A DNA stretch of 64,000 nt from Lachnospiraceae bacterium JLR.KK008 (GTDB taxonomy: Bacteria > Bacillota > Clostridia > Lachnospirales > Lachnospiraceae). Positions within the stretch are counted from its first letter, which is position 1; every line of letters begins with the position of its first letter. Shown piece by piece: positions 1 to 8,530 of this stretch. Below the pieces are notes generated by a model, which saw only the letters and a list, made by a program, of their open reading frames with translations, was not told the origin of the DNA and made no database searches. The translations under genes were made by a program, and so were the position numbers. The stretch lies in contig CP143548.1 of the NCBI GenBank assembly GCA_037015955.1, positions 2,908,001 through 2,972,000 on the forward strand, in the 5' to 3' direction.

Positions 1-621
1 ATAAGTTTTTACCATCTGTACACCCATCTCTGCAAGAATACGGGTGGCAAGTTTGAAATAACGGTCCGTACGTTCCATATCTTTTCCGACAGCGACAACT
101 CCCATCGTCGGAATGCTGTACCTGAAACCGTCATTGATCACACGTGACAGATTATCAATGCTTGAAAGCTGTCCGTCAGCTCCGATAAAGCACTGTACTG
201 CCATACAGTCCGCATTCATACGGACAGCGTCCTGAATATCCACTGCCACGATCTCATGAGAGAGATCATCCTGAAGCATGGAGGAACCGGAAGTCGTACG
301 AAGCGCGATCGCCTTGCGGCAATCCGGTCTCACACAGGAGCGAAGTGCACCGCGGGTACCCATCAGACAGTCCACATTATCCAGAAGCGTCGGAATCACA
401 AGGTCCAGACGTTCCAATCCCGCAGTAGAACCCATGAAATATCCATGGTCAAAAGCAAACATTACAGTCTTACCGCTCTTCGGATTAAAGATATTAGACA
501 GATGTTTCTTCATACCCCAATCCAAATTATTAGAACCCTTTACGTGAAAATCACCCTGGTTTGCAAACGGGACGTCCACATGATAGTCTTTTGCTATTTT
601 TAATCCTTCCAAGTCAGCCAT
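1..621 (-). CDS. lsrF: LsrF-type phospho-AI-2 thiolase/aldolase (3' end outside window)
   Basis: This gene encodes the enzyme that acts late in autoinducer-2 catabolism, cleaving the 3-hydroxy-5-phosphonooxypentane-2,4-dione formed from phospho-AI-2. The 207 visible residues match E. coli LsrF closely as I remember it: an N-terminal MADLEGLKIAKD, the stretch GKTVMFAFDHGYFMGST, and VGKDMERTDRYFKLATRI. The last visible residues, VKTY, align with the segment holding the Schiff-base lysine of this class I aldolase fold. The family is about 290 residues, so roughly 80 are missing off the left edge. The ATG at 621 is preceded by GAGGAG. It is the last visible gene of lsrACDBF and follows lsrB by 139 bp. 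Confidence 0.93.
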   Translation of the reverse strand, partial: MADLEGLKIAKDYHVDVPFANQGDFHVKGSNNLDWGMKKHLSNIFNPKSGKTVMFAFDHGYFMGSTAGLERLDLVIPTLLDNVDCLMGTRGALRSCVRPDCRKAIALRTTSGSSMLQDDLSHEIVAVDIQDAVRMNADCMAVQCFIGADGQLSSIDNLSRVINDGFRYSIPTMGVVAVGKDMERTDRYFKLATRILAEMGVQMVKTY

Positions 622-686
622 TATTGCATTCTCCTCATATACTCTTTGAAATAAATCCTGTTTCTCACTGTTAAATATTAGTAAAA

Positions 687-716
687 GAGAGGACGGTCAA
701 ACTTGACCGCCCTCTT
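687..716 (-). terminator. Hairpin between lsrB and lsrF
   Basis: An inverted repeat (GAGGaCGGTCA pairing with TGACCGcCCTC, about 10 bp with one mismatch) lies in the lsrB-lsrF gap. Read on the minus strand it is followed by TCTCTTTTAC, a weak U tract. It could be a partial terminator or an RNA-stabilising hairpin that sets lsrF expression below lsrB. The base pairing is direct; the function is inferred. Confidence 0.5.
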
Positions 717-760
717 CTCTTCCAAGCTTAGCCAAGCGGAATCAATTCTCGCAAGCGCTT

Positions 761-1966
761 TTAGAAATTGTAATCATGTACGTTATCAGCTGTCCACATA
801 GTTCTCTCCGGAAGGAAGATAACGCCGTTGTTCACGTCGCCTGTCTCAGCGCCTTCAGCGATCTCTGCATTCTCAGCAACAGTAACTTCACCGATCTGAG
901 GAATGTCTAATTTGTCGCCTACATGAAGCTCATTGCCTGCTGCAAGGTAAGCGCCTACATAACATGCAATACCACCCTGAATAGCTGTGTCCCAAAGACC
1001 TGCACAATCAATGATACCATTGTCGATAAAGTCTGCAACTGCATTCGGTGTAGCAAAACCGACTGCACAAACATCAGCCTTTGTCAGACCTTTGTTCTGG
1101 ATAGCCTGTGCCTGACCCGGCATAGCTGTGGAGTCCGGGCACATAATCAGGTCAACTTCAGGATAAGCTTCAAGGATTGCTTCTCCTGTGGAAACTGCCT
1201 GGTCAGAGTCCTGATTGGAATAGAAATAATCAGGTGATGCCATTGTCCAGTTCGGATATTTCTCTTTGATAGTAGCCTGTGCAGACTCAACCCAGGAGTT
1301 CTGATCTGTAACTGTAGGGTTGGAATAATGCCATACATAAGAAATCTCATCCTTCTCAGGATCTTTTCCTTCTGCTTTCAGAGCGTACAGAGCCTGCTCA
1401 ATCAGGAAATCGCCAAGCTGCTGCGGAGATCCCTGAGATACCATGATCTGACGTGCGGAAGTTGTAATATCGGAGTCCCATGTACATACAACGATGCCTG
1501 CATCAGCAGCTTCTTTCATAGCTGCATCCAGACCGGTTGCATCTACGGAAGACAGAACGATTGCATCAGCGCCTGCATTGATCGCATTGTTGATACATGT
1601 GATCTGATCCGTAACGTCAGCATTCGGAGAACCTTCATACTGAATCGTGAATCCCCAGGACGGGTCTGCTGCAAATGCCTGAGAACCATCATTTGCGGAC
1701 TCGAAGAAAGAGTTACCTGTTACCTTCGGAATAAAATAAACCAGTTTGTCGGACAGATCAGGATATTCTCCTGTTGTCGCTTCTGCAGCTTCTTCTTCTG
1801 CAGGTGCCGCATCTTCTGCGGGTGCAGCGTCTTCTGCTGCTGCCTCTTCTTCTGCTGCAGGTGCAGCAGCGGGCTCACTTGTCTCAGTACCAGCGGAGGA
1901 GCCACATCCTGCAAGGAGTGACACTACCATGCCGAGAGACAGAACTAACGCAATTACTTTTTTCAT
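761..1966 (-). CDS. lsrB: AI-2 ABC transporter substrate-binding lipoprotein
   Basis: This is the surface receptor that captures AI-2 for the LsrACD importer. The 401-residue product begins with a lipoprotein signal peptide (lipobox LLAGC, Cys21), then a long Ala/Glu-rich linker (about residues 30-65) typical of Gram-positive anchored binding proteins, then a periplasmic-binding-protein fold. Hallmarks shared with enteric LsrB include FIPKVTGNSFF (Lys81), TWDSD (162-166), NPTVTDQNSW (Asp221, Gln222), VGFATPN and a C-terminal FLPERTMWTADNVHDYNF. The Ala-containing pocket loop is altered: AMPGQAQA, with Pro273 kept and Gln275 where Salmonella LsrB has Ala222. It lies in the conserved order lsrA-C-D-B-F, 83 bp after lsrD. 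Confidence 0.92.
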   Translation of the reverse strand: MKKVIALVLSLGMVVSLLAGCGSSAGTETSEPAAAPAAEEEAAAEDAAPAEDAAPAEEEAAEATTGEYPDLSDKLVYFIPKVTGNSFFESANDGSQAFAADPSWGFTIQYEGSPNADVTDQITCINNAINAGADAIVLSSVDATGLDAAMKEAADAGIVVCTWDSDITTSARQIMVSQGSPQQLGDFLIEQALYALKAEGKDPEKDEISYVWHYSNPTVTDQNSWVESAQATIKEKYPNWTMASPDYFYSNQDSDQAVSTGEAILEAYPEVDLIMCPDSTAMPGQAQAIQNKGLTKADVCAVGFATPNAVADFIDNGIIDCAGLWDTAIQGGIACYVGAYLAAGNELHVGDKLDIPQIGEVTVAENAEIAEGAETGDVNNGVIFLPERTMWTADNVHDYNF

Positions 1967-2049
1967 CTTTTTCCTCTCCTTTTTGATTGTTTTTTATATC
2001 CATGGGTTTCCCCACAAATACCGTGTTTGAAATATGCCATGATCTTAGC

Positions 2050-3111
2050 TTATGCTTTTTTCTTTCTTTTTGCAAGCATATTCTGCATGGTCGGGGATGC
2101 AAGTACCGCACGTCCCACTACTACGATGATCAGAAGCAGGCCGACTGGAACATCCAGATACTGGCTGTTCACCTTAAAGCAGAGCGGAAGCCCGAACCGG
2201 AGGATACCAACTACCAGCGCGGCCAGAGCCGTACCGATAACAGAACCCTTTCCTCCCGTACTCAGCGTACCTCCCAATACAACTGCCGTGATGATGGACA
2301 TCGTACTCGTGCTGCCGAGGTCGCATTTGGAAGAGCCTACATATGCCGTCGTAATGATGCCGGCAATACCGGCTGCCATACCGGAAAACATATAGGTGCT
2401 CATAATAACCCGGCGGCTGTTGATACCGCAGTATTCTGCGGCGTCTTTATTGGTACCTACCAGGAATACCTTACGGCCATATTTCGATCTGTGCAGAATA
2501 AAATATGCAATCACCGCAAGTACCAGGAAAATAATCAACTGAATCGGCACAACTCCGCCGATCTTATATTTACCTACAAAGGTAAAATACTCCGGAAATC
2601 CACTGATTCCCTGATATGCCGCAGATGCGGACAAATTAGATACAAGGAGTGCAATTCCGGCATACAGGAAGCTGCCTCCCAACGTAATGACCATGGCCTG
2701 CACACCGCAGTAAGCGATAAAGAAGCCGGACAGTGCACCGCAGGCGATCGCAAAAACCAGTCCGATCAGTGCCGCAACCCAGATATTGAGACCGAAATCC
2801 TGCCAGCCAACACCAATAATAATGGACACGAGTCCCAAAATGGAGGCCGCCTGAATATCAATACCTCCGGTAATCAATACAAATGTAACAAACAGCGAGA
2901 TGATACAGATCGCCATAACATCATTCAAAGAACCGAAAATAACTCTCGTCATCAGAAATCTCGGATTCGCCGTGCCAAAGATCACAAACTCTGCCACGAT
3001 CAGCAGGAGCAGAAACGCCTCCCAACTTTTAAATGCACTCTTGATTCTTGCCGCGGGGGCTGTATAGGCAATCAACGGCTCCTGAGTCGTTTTCTTTTCA
3101 TTTTCACTCAT
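2050..3111 (-). CDS. lsrD: AI-2 ABC transporter permease LsrD
   Basis: Second membrane subunit of the AI-2 importer. The 353-residue protein is of the RbsC/LsrC-LsrD permease family, with about nine or ten hydrophobic helices and the family signature near residues 255-280 (TAVVLGGTLSTGGKGSVIGT). A Lys-rich tail (MLAKRKKKA) ends it. Its ATG overlaps the lsrC stop by four bases (ATGA), so the two permeases are likely translationally coupled and form the heterodimeric channel. It could only be mistaken for a sugar permease of the same family; the neighbouring LsrB, LsrF and LsrK settle the assignment. Confidence 0.88.
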   Translation of the reverse strand: MSENEKKTTQEPLIAYTAPAARIKSAFKSWEAFLLLLIVAEFVIFGTANPRFLMTRVIFGSLNDVMAICIISLFVTFVLITGGIDIQAASILGLVSIIIGVGWQDFGLNIWVAALIGLVFAIACGALSGFFIAYCGVQAMVITLGGSFLYAGIALLVSNLSASAAYQGISGFPEYFTFVGKYKIGGVVPIQLIIFLVLAVIAYFILHRSKYGRKVFLVGTNKDAAEYCGINSRRVIMSTYMFSGMAAGIAGIITTAYVGSSKCDLGSTSTMSIITAVVLGGTLSTGGKGSVIGTALAALVVGILRFGLPLCFKVNSQYLDVPVGLLLIIVVVGRAVLASPTMQNMLAKRKKKA

Positions 3112-4118
3112 GCTTCTGCCTTACCTCCTTCCAAAGATGCGGTACGTGCCAGCAGACGTTCCTGTCTGGTCTTCGTAACTTTCTTTTTCTGACTCACTGC
3201 ATCAAATACAACGATTCCGATCAGAATCACACCGGTGATCGCATCGTTATAGTTTGAAGACAGCCCGATAAACACAAGCAGACGGGAAATCGAAGAAATA
3301 ATGATTGCCCCGATTGCACTTCCGAGAATGGAACCTACGCCTCCGTTCAGACTCAGACCGCCAAGTACGCAGGCAGCGATCGCCGTCATCTCGTAGCCAT
3401 TTCCTGTTGAAGGCTGGATAAAGCCAACACGAGTGCCATAGACGATGCCTGCGATTGCAGAGAACACGCCGCAGAGCACATAGGCGATCACCTTTACTTT
3501 TGTTGACGGAATCCCTACCAGATTCGCACCATTGGCATTGTCGCCTACCGCAATGAAATATTTGCCCTGTCTCGTCCTTGTCGTAATAAAGAAGGCCAAG
3601 AACGCCAGCACAAGCGCAAAAATGTAAATACCGGTCAATCCGCCGACCTTGACCTGTGCAATCTGTGTATAATAGGGCGGAAGATTTTCTACCCACTTGC
3701 AGTCTGTATATACGTATACAAGTCCTCTCACCGTTCCCATAACGCCTACGGTAAAGATCAGGGACGGAATCCGCAAAATCGCCACACCCCAGCCGTTAAA
3801 CAGACCGATCAGAGCGCCTACCGTTACGGATGCCAGGATTGCCACTGCAAAATTGGAACCGTCACGGATCATGGAACAGCAGATCGCCGCACACATACAG
3901 AGACTCGCACCGATCGAACAGTCAATCTCACCTACAAGAATAACAAAAGCGATCCCCGCCGCCAGAAGCGTATAAATAACGGCGCCGTTTAAACAGTTCA
4001 TGATATTGTCGAACTGCAGAAAAGTCGGATTTACGATTCCTACGACGAGGAACAGCGCTACCAGACAAAGGAAGCTCGTCATCTCACGAATTTTTAAAAT
4101 ATTTTTGATCTTCTCCAT
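3108..4118 (-). CDS. lsrC: AI-2 ABC transporter permease LsrC
   Basis: First membrane subunit of the AI-2 importer, 336 residues and multi-pass. The permease signature is visible around residues 250-280 (IAACVLGGLSLNGGVGSILG). The start ATG at 4118 is preceded by GAGGTGG and lies four bases after the lsrA stop. The four-base overlap with lsrD downstream supports a single transcript. The length matches the roughly 340 residues of enteric LsrC. Confidence 0.88.
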   Translation of the reverse strand: MEKIKNILKIREMTSFLCLVALFLVVGIVNPTFLQFDNIMNCLNGAVIYTLLAAGIAFVILVGEIDCSIGASLCMCAAICCSMIRDGSNFAVAILASVTVGALIGLFNGWGVAILRIPSLIFTVGVMGTVRGLVYVYTDCKWVENLPPYYTQIAQVKVGGLTGIYIFALVLAFLAFFITTRTRQGKYFIAVGDNANGANLVGIPSTKVKVIAYVLCGVFSAIAGIVYGTRVGFIQPSTGNGYEMTAIAACVLGGLSLNGGVGSILGSAIGAIIISSISRLLVFIGLSSNYNDAITGVILIGIVVFDAVSQKKKVTKTRQERLLARTASLEGGKAEA

Positions 4119-4122
4119 ATGC

Positions 4123-5643
4123 CTATACCACCTCTTTCTCTTTTACAACACCGAAAGCAGCGGCCATCAGGTTATCCTGATTGATCTCATCGCGGCCAAA
4201 GGTTGCGTTGATCCTGCCCAGATGAACAGATACCGTACGGTCAGCCAGCTCAATGATTTCTTCCATATCTGAAGAAATAAGCATAATGCCCACTCCTTCT
4301 TCTTTTAATTGCTCAATGATTTTATAGACATCTCCACGGGCAGCCGCATCAATACCACGGGTCGGTTCGTCAAGAATCACGATCATCGGCTTTGTCGCCA
4401 GCGCATGTGCCAGAACGATCTTCTGCTGATTTCCACCGGACAGTGTCCCTACTTCCTGATTCAGCCCTGTAACTTTTGTGCGGAAATGCTTGACATAGGA
4501 AAGGGCAACTTCCAGTTCCTTTTTTACGTCCAAAAGGAAACTCCCCATCTCCCTGCGCGGAAGGATGCCCACCGTTGTGTTTGCCGCAGCGTCTCTCATC
4601 TTAAAAAGCCCATTGATATGTCTGTCTTCCGGGACATAGTTGAGGCCAGCCGCCATGACTTCCGGTGTACTCAGGCCGGTAATGTCTTTATCCTGCAAAT
4701 AAACTTTGCCCCCAAGCACTTTATCCATGCCAAAGATTGTAGTCGCAAACTCGGTACGTCCCGCTCCCACGACTCCCGATACTCCGAGAATCTCTCCCGG
4801 ATATACTTCCAGATTAATATCTTTAAACCCATAACCGGTGAAGTTTTCCAGCCGCAGAAGAGGTTTCTTATTCGTATAGTCGACCACCTTGCGTTCTTTC
4901 TTCTCGCCCGCTTTTGATTCTTCGGCATCTGAAGGGAGCAGACCCTTCACCAGAATCTCACGGGTGAACTCACTGATCGCCCCGGAAACCCGCACAGCGC
5001 CATCTCTCATGATCGCAACGGAAGTGGCGATCTCAAAAACTTCATCCAACCGGTGTGTTATGTAGAACATACCAATGCCTTTTTCCTGCAGAGTTCTGAT
5101 ACACCGGAACAGACTCTCTACTTCTCCAAAGGTAAGTGCACTTGTCGGCTCATCCAGAATCAGGATACGCGCCTCTCTCATAAGACCGCGAAGAATTTCC
5201 ACAAGCTCCTGTTCTGCGATGGAAAGCGTACTCGCTTTTCTCGTCAGATCCAGTTCAAATCCGGTCTCTTCCAACTTGCTGAGCAACGTTTCATGGAGCA
5301 CACTTGCTTTTTCCTTGAATCCGATCAGAATATTCTCTTCAACCGTCATATTCTGAAAAATCAGCGGTTCCTGCGGTACCATATAGATCCCTGCTGCCAA
5401 TGCCGCCGACGGCTTATTCAAAACCACTTTTTTCCCGTCAATAAAAATGTCGCCTTCGTCTTCTGAGTAAAGTCCCATAATGATCTTCATCAGAGTACTT
5501 TTACCAGCGCCATTCCCACCGATCAGAGCTAAAATCTCTCCCCGGTCCAGGGTCATATCAATACCCTTCAGCACTGCATTCATGCCAAAAGACTTATATA
5601 CGCCTTTGATCTGCAGCAAATGCGCATCTTTCTTTTCAGCCAA
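4123..5643 (-). CDS. lsrA: AI-2 ABC transporter ATPase with two nucleotide-binding domains
   Basis: This protein powers AI-2 import. It has two tandem ABC domains. The first has an intact Walker A (GGNGAGKSTLM), a divergent signature (LSIAEQELVEI) and Walker B (ILILDEPTSAL). The second has a degenerate P-loop (GVVGAGRTEFA), signature LSGGNQQK and Walker B (IVILDEPTRGID). This asymmetry is normal for RbsA/LsrA proteins. I prefer a TTG start at 5643 because GGGAGGGG sits 7-8 bases upstream. An ATG at 5658 gives five more residues, but the Shine-Dalgarno would then lie inside the gene. It is first gene of the operon, behind the promoter at 5753-5781. Confidence 0.9.
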   Translation of the reverse strand: MAEKKDAHLLQIKGVYKSFGMNAVLKGIDMTLDRGEILALIGGNGAGKSTLMKIIMGLYSEDEGDIFIDGKKVVLNKPSAALAAGIYMVPQEPLIFQNMTVEENILIGFKEKASVLHETLLSKLEETGFELDLTRKASTLSIAEQELVEILRGLMREARILILDEPTSALTFGEVESLFRCIRTLQEKGIGMFYITHRLDEVFEIATSVAIMRDGAVRVSGAISEFTREILVKGLLPSDAEESKAGEKKERKVVDYTNKKPLLRLENFTGYGFKDINLEVYPGEILGVSGVVGAGRTEFATTIFGMDKVLGGKVYLQDKDITGLSTPEVMAAGLNYVPEDRHINGLFKMRDAAANTTVGILPRREMGSFLLDVKKELEVALSYVKHFRTKVTGLNQEVGTLSGGNQQKIVLAHALATKPMIVILDEPTRGIDAAARGDVYKIIEQLKEEGVGIMLISSDMEEIIELADRTVSVHLGRINATFGRDEINQDNLMAAAFGVVKEKEVV

Positions 5644-5701
5644 AAAAGCCCCTCCCATCTTTCATATGATTTTAGCATAAACAATTATTGCTTTTATAGC
5701 G

Positions 5702-5727
5702 GTTATGATGTCCGAAGAAATCATAAC
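5702..5727. promoter_or_regulatory. Inverted repeat downstream of the lsrA promoter
   Basis: Perfect 8-bp arms, GTTATGAT (5702-5709) and ATCATAAC (5720-5727), are separated by 10 bp. The repeat lies between the lsrA -10 box and the lsrA start, a position where a bound repressor would block transcription. LsrR is the obvious candidate binder because its gene is divergent. The sequence differs from the second palindrome at 5904-5928, so one of the two may bind another factor. Confidence 0.55.
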
Positions 5728-5752
5728 ACAAGTCGTATTATCGTACAAAAAC

Positions 5753-5781
5753 ATTATATAGCCAACTCGAATCTATGTCAA
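5753..5781 (-). promoter_or_regulatory. Sigma-A promoter of lsrACDBF
   Basis: On the minus strand a perfect TTGACA (5776-5781) and a perfect TATAAT (5753-5758) are separated by 17 bp. It points at lsrA about 110 bp away. Such a consensus promoter would be strongly active unless repressed, which fits an LsrR-controlled operon. Confidence 0.85.
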
Positions 5782-5863
5782 GATTATTATTCAATCCGAC
5801 AAATTTTTCCTTCATATATTCCATTTCTTTTGTGTATTTTCGGCATATTGCCCGCTGTATCGG

Positions 5864-5891
5864 TTGACATTTTTCGTTTATGTAGTATAAT
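5864..5891 (+). promoter_or_regulatory. Sigma-A promoter of lsrR-lsrK-cupin
   Basis: TTGACA (5864-5869) and TATAAT (5886-5891) are separated by 16 bp, about 60 bp upstream of the lsrR start. It is divergent from the lsrA promoter and followed directly by the palindrome at 5904-5928, implying autoregulation. Confidence 0.85.
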
Positions 5892-5903
5892 GAGTTTAAC
5901 AAT

Positions 5904-5928
5904 CATTTGTTTATATTTAAAACAAATG
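5904..5928. promoter_or_regulatory. Palindromic operator candidate in the lsrR leader
   Basis: Perfect 9-bp arms, CATTTGTTT (5904-5912) and AAACAAATG (5920-5928), flank a 7-bp spacer. The site begins about 12 bp after the -10 box and ends about 23 bp before the lsrR start, so a protein bound here would stop lsrR transcription. Binding by LsrR itself is inferred from location. Confidence 0.6.
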
Positions 5929-5951
5929 TAATTCGAATGAGGTGTATAGTT

Positions 5952-6887
5952 ATGAGTCATAGTTTTGATTTTGAATACGCCCTTGCCCTGAAGGTATCGT
6001 GGTATTATTATGTGGAAAATATGACCCAGCAGAACATTTCCGACATTATGGGAATCTCCCGGATGCGCGTTATCAAGCTGCTGGAACATGCCCGTCAAAA
6101 GGGGATCATCCAATTCCATTTCCGCTCGGAACATGCTTACCGGATGGACCTCGAATGCAGGCTTATGCAGCGCTGGCAGCTGCAGGATGTGCTGATCGTC
6201 CCGGTGGACAGCAATGTCAAAGACGTAGATCTGGCCGTGGGAAAGGCTGCAGCCATGTATCTCTACAATCAGATCCATGAGGACTGTTACATAAACTGGG
6301 GGCATGGGCGTACCCTCAACTATACACTGGGCAACCTGCTCCAGTCCTGCGAGCATCAGCTCTCTATCGTCAGTCTGACAGGTGGCGTGGATTACTATTT
6401 CCCCGATCTGCGCGCCGTCAATAACAACGCCAACATGCACGTCATTCCTGCTCCTCTGATCATGTCGAGCCCGGAAGCGACACAGGCAATCCGCAGAGAG
6501 CGCCCAGTCCAGGATATTTTCAACATGATCTGGCACTCTTCGATGACCGTTGTCGGCGTCGGAAGCATGAGCACGGAAGCAACTCTGATTAAAAGAGGAA
6601 TCATGACATCCAATGACTTCCTGCTCCTTGGCATGCAGGGCGCAGTGGGAGATATATTAAGCCAGTTTATCAATGAAAACGGCGAAAAAATCCGCTGTTC
6701 TTTCGAAGACAGAATGATCGCCATCTCTCTGGATGAATTGAAAAAGCTCAAAAATGTAATCGGTGTTGCCGGCGGCGTCAGCAAAGCTGCCGTAATCCAC
6801 GCATCTCTTCAGGGAGGCTACCTGAACAAGCTGGTCATCGACGAGGAGACAGCCAGACTTGTATTACAGATGGATGAAGCACAATAG
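5952..6887 (+). CDS. lsrR: LsrR-type SorC/DeoR transcriptional regulator
   Basis: This repressor responds to phospho-AI-2 made by LsrK. The 311-residue protein has an N-terminal helix-turn-helix (about residues 20-42, QQNISDIMGISRMRVIKLL) and a C-terminal sugar-phosphate-binding domain. Features of that domain are NWGHGRTL, VVGVGSM, and GVAGGVSKAAVIHASLQGG near the end. The ATG at 5952 has GAGGTG upstream. An in-frame ATG at 5907 lies inside the palindrome and is less likely. lsrK follows 25 bp later, so both are co-transcribed. The assignment rests on family match plus complete lsr context. Confidence 0.87.
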   Translation: MSHSFDFEYALALKVSWYYYVENMTQQNISDIMGISRMRVIKLLEHARQKGIIQFHFRSEHAYRMDLECRLMQRWQLQDVLIVPVDSNVKDVDLAVGKAAAMYLYNQIHEDCYINWGHGRTLNYTLGNLLQSCEHQLSIVSLTGGVDYYFPDLRAVNNNANMHVIPAPLIMSSPEATQAIRRERPVQDIFNMIWHSSMTVVGVGSMSTEATLIKRGIMTSNDFLLLGMQGAVGDILSQFINENGEKIRCSFEDRMIAISLDELKKLKNVIGVAGGVSKAAVIHASLQGGYLNKLVIDEETARLVLQMDEAQ

Positions 6888-6912
6888 CATATTAATATAA
6901 GGAGGAAGCACC

Positions 6913-8490
6913 ATGAATAAGAACTATTTAATGGCAGTCGATGCCGGAACCGGAAGCGTCCGCGCTGTTTTGTTCGATCTGGAAGGCAATCAGATCGGCT
7001 GTTCCCAGCAGGAATGGGATCACAAAGAGGACCCCCGCTATCCGGGCAGCATGGATTTTGACTGGGTGTATAACTGGAAGCTCGCCAGCGGCTGCATCCG
7101 GGACGTGATTGCTCAGACCGGTATCGATCCGGCAGAGATCGCCGCAGTATCTACTACCTGTATGCGGGAAGGTCTCGTCATGTACGACGAGCAGGGAAAT
7201 GAAATCTGGGCATGTGCCAATGTAGATGCCCGCAGCAACGACGAGGTTGTGGAACTGATCGGGCAGGACCCGGAGCTGGAAAAGGAGATTTACCAGAAGA
7301 CCGGACAGACTTATGCTTTGGGCGCGCTGCCCCGCATTCTCTGGATCAAAAACAAAATGCCCGATGTATATGCAAGAATCGCCCGCGTCGGCATGTTCAA
7401 CGACTGGCTGATCTATAAGCTCACCGGCGTCCTTGCCGTAGAGCCATCCAACGGCTCCACCACCGGTATCCTTGATCTGCAGAAACGGACCTGGGACCCG
7501 GCTGTCGCTGAGAAATGCAGTCTCCGGTCGGATATTTTCCCGGACGTGGCAGAATGCGGCACCGTGATCGCCAATGTGACTGACAAAGGCCATGAAGATA
7601 CCGGGCTGGCCGTCGGTACCCCGGTCGTCACAGGCGGAGGAGATGCGCAGCTCGGATGTATTGGTGTCGGCGTTGTCAATCCGGGAGAGGCGGCAATTTT
7701 TGGCGGCAGCTTCTGGCAATATGAGTTCAATACCGCCAACGGCCAGACAGACCCAGACTGCCGCGTGCGCGTCAACTGCCACGCAGTGCCGGGCGTATGG
7801 CAGTACGAAGCCCTCGCATTTAAGCCGGGCCTTGTCATGCGCTGGTTCCGCGACGGTTTCTGTGAACGGGAAAAAGAACTGGCAAAACAGACCGGGCAGG
7901 ACCCTTATGATCTGATGAACGAGCAGGCGGCAAAAATTCCCGCAGGTTCCTATGGCATGATGTGCACGTTCTCGGATGTCATGAACTTCATCTGCTGGAA
8001 ACACGCCGCTCCTACATTTACGAATTTTGAGCTCGACCCGCTTAAATTTAACCGCTACACCTTTTACCGGGCAATTCTCGAGAATACGGCAATGCTCGCA
8101 AAAGGACATATGGAGCTTGTAAGGGAAGCCACCGGCAATATTCCAAAGGAAGTTGTATTTGCAAACGGTGCTTCCAAGAGCGATCTCTGGTGCCAGATCG
8201 TAGCTGATGTCCTCGGTCTTCCGGTGAAAGTGCCGGTCGTGAAAGAGGCTTCTGCTCTCGGCGCTGCCATCATCGCCGGTTACGGTGTCGGCATTTATTC
8301 CAGCATCTCCGATGCGGCGGCAAAACTTGTCAAATGGGATAAAGTCTACGAACCGAATATGGAAAACCACAAAGTGTACGAAGAAATGTATGAACCATGG
8401 CGCAAGGTGTATGCAGCTCAGTTAGAACTCAGCAATCAGAGACTGACAAAAAATATGTGGGCAGCGCCCGGCGCCGGAAACGGTCTGTAA
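6913..8490 (+). CDS. lsrK: Autoinducer-2 kinase LsrK (FGGY family)
   Basis: This kinase phosphorylates linear AI-2 (DPD) in the cytoplasm, trapping it and creating the LsrR ligand. The 525-residue protein tracks enteric LsrK as I recall it along its whole length. Examples are YLMAVDAGTGSVRAVLFDLE at the start, IWACANVDAR, GTPVVTGGGDAQLGC and MRWFRDGF. The C-terminal FGGY region is VKEASALGAAIIAGYGVGI. The length matches the family (about 530). GGAGGA lies 8 bases before the ATG. Other FGGY kinases (xylulose, glycerol) are unlikely given this match and the neighbours. Confidence 0.93.
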   Translation: MNKNYLMAVDAGTGSVRAVLFDLEGNQIGCSQQEWDHKEDPRYPGSMDFDWVYNWKLASGCIRDVIAQTGIDPAEIAAVSTTCMREGLVMYDEQGNEIWACANVDARSNDEVVELIGQDPELEKEIYQKTGQTYALGALPRILWIKNKMPDVYARIARVGMFNDWLIYKLTGVLAVEPSNGSTTGILDLQKRTWDPAVAEKCSLRSDIFPDVAECGTVIANVTDKGHEDTGLAVGTPVVTGGGDAQLGCIGVGVVNPGEAAIFGGSFWQYEFNTANGQTDPDCRVRVNCHAVPGVWQYEALAFKPGLVMRWFRDGFCEREKELAKQTGQDPYDLMNEQAAKIPAGSYGMMCTFSDVMNFICWKHAAPTFTNFELDPLKFNRYTFYRAILENTAMLAKGHMELVREATGNIPKEVVFANGASKSDLWCQIVADVLGLPVKVPVVKEASALGAAIIAGYGVGIYSSISDAAAKLVKWDKVYEPNMENHKVYEEMYEPWRKVYAAQLELSNQRLTKNMWAAPGAGNGL

Positions 8491-8530
8491 TTACAATACC
8501 ACTAATTAATATAGAAAGGATACTGATATT

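Noticed and set aside
1987-3192. Long plus-strand open frame opposite lsrD
   Set aside because: Its composition (many Arg, His and Gln) is that of a mirror frame; the minus-strand permease is well supported.
6928-8370. Long minus-strand open frame across lsrK
   Set aside because: It is antisense to a clearly recognised LsrK, has no family resemblance and no ribosome binding site.
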